Origin: Spirosoma sp.
GTDB lineage: Bacteria; Bacteroidota; Bacteroidia; Cytophagales; Spirosomataceae
Reading direction: 5' to 3'
DNA length: 5,818 nt
NCBI GenBank assembly: GCA_025351545.1
Contig: JANXVQ010000639.1
Span: forward strand, 1 to 5,818
Both the position numbers and the translations under genes were made by a program. The first letter of the stretch is position 1. Every line of letters begins with the position of its first letter. This document shows positions 3,957 to 5,818 of this stretch, one piece after another. The notes beneath the pieces are model-generated. The model made no database searches, was not told where the DNA came from, and saw only the letters and a list, made by a program, of their open reading frames with translations.

Positions 3957-5818
3957 ATGCTCAACCAAATCATTCTGTTTTCCATCCGAAACAAACTGAT
4001 CGTGGGCCTGCTGACGCTCGCGCTCATTATCTGGGGCGGCTGGTCGGTCACGCAGCTTCCCATTGATGCGGTGCCCGACATCACCAACAATCAGGTGCAG
4101 GTTATTACCAGCAGCCCCTCGCTGGCGGCTGAAGACATCGAGCGGTTAGTGACCTTTCCCATTGAGGTGGGCCTGTCGAACATTCCCGGTCTGACCGAGA
4201 TTCGGTCGTTTTCCCGGTTCGGGCTTTCCATCGTAACAGTGGTCTTCACCGACGCGACGGATGTGTATTGGGCCAGGCAACAGATTGCCGAACGACTGCA
4301 AAATGTGACCGGTCAAATCCCGCCCGGCGTAGGTACTCCAACGATGGCCCCGGTGACGACGGGACTGGGTGAAATCTTTCAGTACACCGTTATGCCCAGG
4401 AAAGGGTATGAGACCAAGTACTCACTCACCGACCTGCGCACCATTCAGGACTGGACCATCCGGCGCGGTCTACTGGGTACGCCCGGCGTGGCCGATGTCA
4501 GCAGCTTTGGGGGCTTGCTGAAACAATACGAAATTTCCGTTGATCCTGACCGGCTCCGCAGCGTGGGCATTACCATCACCGACATTTTTACGGCCCTGCA
4601 ACAGAACAACCAGAATACGGGCGGGGCTTATATCGATAAAAGACCGAATGCCTATTTTATCCGCTCTGATGGCTTGATAAGCTCCATCAATGACATTGCC
4701 GATATCGTGATCCGGCTCAATGCCCAAAACCTGCCCGTTCGGGTTCGGGATGTGGCGCAGGTAAACATCGGGTCGGCGGTGCGTTACGGGGCCGTCACCC
4801 GCAATGGACAGGGTGAGACCGTGGGTGCTATCGTGATGATGATTAAAGGGGACAACTCAGCAGCCGTTATTAAACGAGTGAAAAATAAGATTGCCGACAT
4901 TCAGAAAACCTTGCCCGAAGGCGTTCAGATTATACCGTTTCTGGACCGGACCAAAATGGTTAATAATGCCATCGGTACTGTCGAACATAACCTGCTCGAA
5001 GGGGCGGTTATTGTTATTTTCGTGCTGGTGCTGCTGCTGGGCAACTTCCGGGCGGGCTTCGTAGTGGCTTCGGTTATTCCGCTGGCTCTGCTGTTTGCCA
5101 TTTCCATGATGAACATTTTTGGGGTGTTGGGCAACCTGATGAGTCTGGGCGCTATTGACTTTGGCCTGATCGTGGACGGGGCCGTTATCATCGTGGAAGC
5201 CACGCTGCATCACATCACCCTACGCAACAAAGACAAGACTCTGACACAGCAGGAGATGGACGATGAAGTTTTTCTGTCGGCGGGGCGCATTCGCTCATCG
5301 GCCGCATTCGGCGAAATCATTATTCTGATCGTCTACCTGCCGATTCTGGCCCTATCCGGCATCGAGGGCAAAATGTTCCGGCCGATGGCCCTGACGGTGG
5401 GCTTTGCCATTCTGGGCGCGTTTATTCTCTCGCTCACCTATGTGCCGATGATTTCGACCCTGCTGCTGAGCAAGAACATTGTCCACCGGGAAACCTTCTC
5501 CGACAAGATCATGAAGCGCATTCAGGGGGCCTATGAGCCAATACTGCTGGGGGCACTAAACCAAAAGGTACTTATTCTGAGCGGGGCAGTGGCCTTGCTG
5601 ATCGGGACCGTTTTTCTGTTTACCCGCATGGGCGGTGAATTTATACCCCAACTTGACGAAGGCGATTTTGCCGTCGAGACCCGGACGCTAACGGGTAGTT
5701 CGTTGCTGGAGACGACCGATGCCACCAACAAAGCGGAGCAGATTCTGCTGAGCCAGTTTCCTGAAGTCCAGCAGGTAGTAGGAAAGATTGGTTCCGGTGA
5801 AATTCCCACCGACCCCAT
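3957..5818 (+). CDS. heavy-metal efflux RND permease, CzcA/CusA family (3' end beyond window)
   Basis: An open frame of 620 codons with no stop before the window edge, about 60% of the usual 1,030-1,050 residues of the family. It is the inner-membrane, proton-driven pump of a tripartite metal exporter working with a periplasmic adaptor and an outer-membrane channel. The N-terminus has TM1 (about 14-31), then the RND hallmark LPIDAVPDITNNQVQV. The first periplasmic porter loop follows to about residue 345, then TM2-TM4. TM4 carries the heavy-metal RND proton-relay motif DFGLIVDGAVIIVE with Asp401, Asp407 and Glu414, matching CzcA Asp402/Asp408/Glu415. TM5-TM6 lie around FGEIIILIVYLPIL to YVPMISTLLL, TM7 begins near 538, and the second porter loop starts with FIPQLDEGDF. 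Glu574 stands where CusA has the Cu/Ag ligand Met573, which favours divalent cations, though this is inference. Start ATG 3957 fits the family N-terminus (LNQIILFSIRNK). Adaptor and channel genes are expected downstream. Confidence 0.95.
   Translation, partial: MLNQIILFSIRNKLIVGLLTLALIIWGGWSVTQLPIDAVPDITNNQVQVITSSPSLAAEDIERLVTFPIEVGLSNIPGLTEIRSFSRFGLSIVTVVFTDATDVYWARQQIAERLQNVTGQIPPGVGTPTMAPVTTGLGEIFQYTVMPRKGYETKYSLTDLRTIQDWTIRRGLLGTPGVADVSSFGGLLKQYEISVDPDRLRSVGITITDIFTALQQNNQNTGGAYIDKRPNAYFIRSDGLISSINDIADIVIRLNAQNLPVRVRDVAQVNIGSAVRYGAVTRNGQGETVGAIVMMIKGDNSAAVIKRVKNKIADIQKTLPEGVQIIPFLDRTKMVNNAIGTVEHNLLEGAVIVIFVLVLLLGNFRAGFVVASVIPLALLFAISMMNIFGVLGNLMSLGAIDFGLIVDGAVIIVEATLHHITLRNKDKTLTQQEMDDEVFLSAGRIRSSAAFGEIIILIVYLPILALSGIEGKMFRPMALTVGFAILGAFILSLTYVPMISTLLLSKNIVHRETFSDKIMKRIQGAYEPILLGALNQKVLILSGAVALLIGTVFLFTRMGGEFIPQLDEGDFAVETRTLTGSSLLETTDATNKAEQILLSQFPEVQQVVGKIGSGEIPTDP

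Noticed and set aside
4857..5213. Long minus-strand frames opposite the RND gene (also 4470-4727 and 5531-5818)
   Set aside because: They are antisense shadows of the well-supported RND permease frame; their translations are rich in His, Gln and Asn with no domain.

Overview
The window looks like chromosomal or plasmid DNA from a Bacteroidota bacterium, most likely of the Cytophagales/Spirosoma kind. This is an inference from three things: the small CGGC-type metal-binding protein and the CzcA/CusA-type permease have the flavour of that group, no start codon has a strong Shine-Dalgarno sequence, and non-ATG starts are used. No rRNA, tRNA, CRISPR array or transposase is visible.

Layout. Bases 1-60 may hold the last codons of an unidentified upstream gene. 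Bases 192-404 encode a 70-residue heavy-metal-associated (HMA) domain protein. It is followed at once by two perfect back-to-back hairpins (424-453 and 454-473), the first a good terminator. Next comes a compact, more AT-rich block (566-3159) of three overlapping genes: a 634-residue protein ending in a DUF4209-type RNxxxHG motif (a probable HEPN-like RNA-cleaving or RNA-binding fold), a small acidic/basic protein in the antitoxin position, and a COG1569-type PIN-domain toxin that starts at a GTG inside the preceding gene. After about 230 bases without a convincing gene, GC-richer metal genes resume: a histidine-rich membrane-anchored or exported protein (3394-3807), then the N-terminal 620 residues of a heavy-metal RND efflux permease (CzcA/CusA family), which runs off the window at 5818.

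How the genes fit together. The HMA protein, the His-rich protein and the RND pump form a metal handling and export theme. The three-gene block between them looks like a self-contained toxin-antitoxin or defence cassette set into that neighbourhood. Its two effector-like proteins belong to families associated with RNA cleavage (HEPN-like and PIN), and the overlaps of 23 and 35 bases imply a single transcript with coupled translation. This cassette is the best candidate for something undescribed. Whether the large protein works with the toxin-antitoxin pair, or is only co-transcribed with it, cannot be decided from sequence alone.
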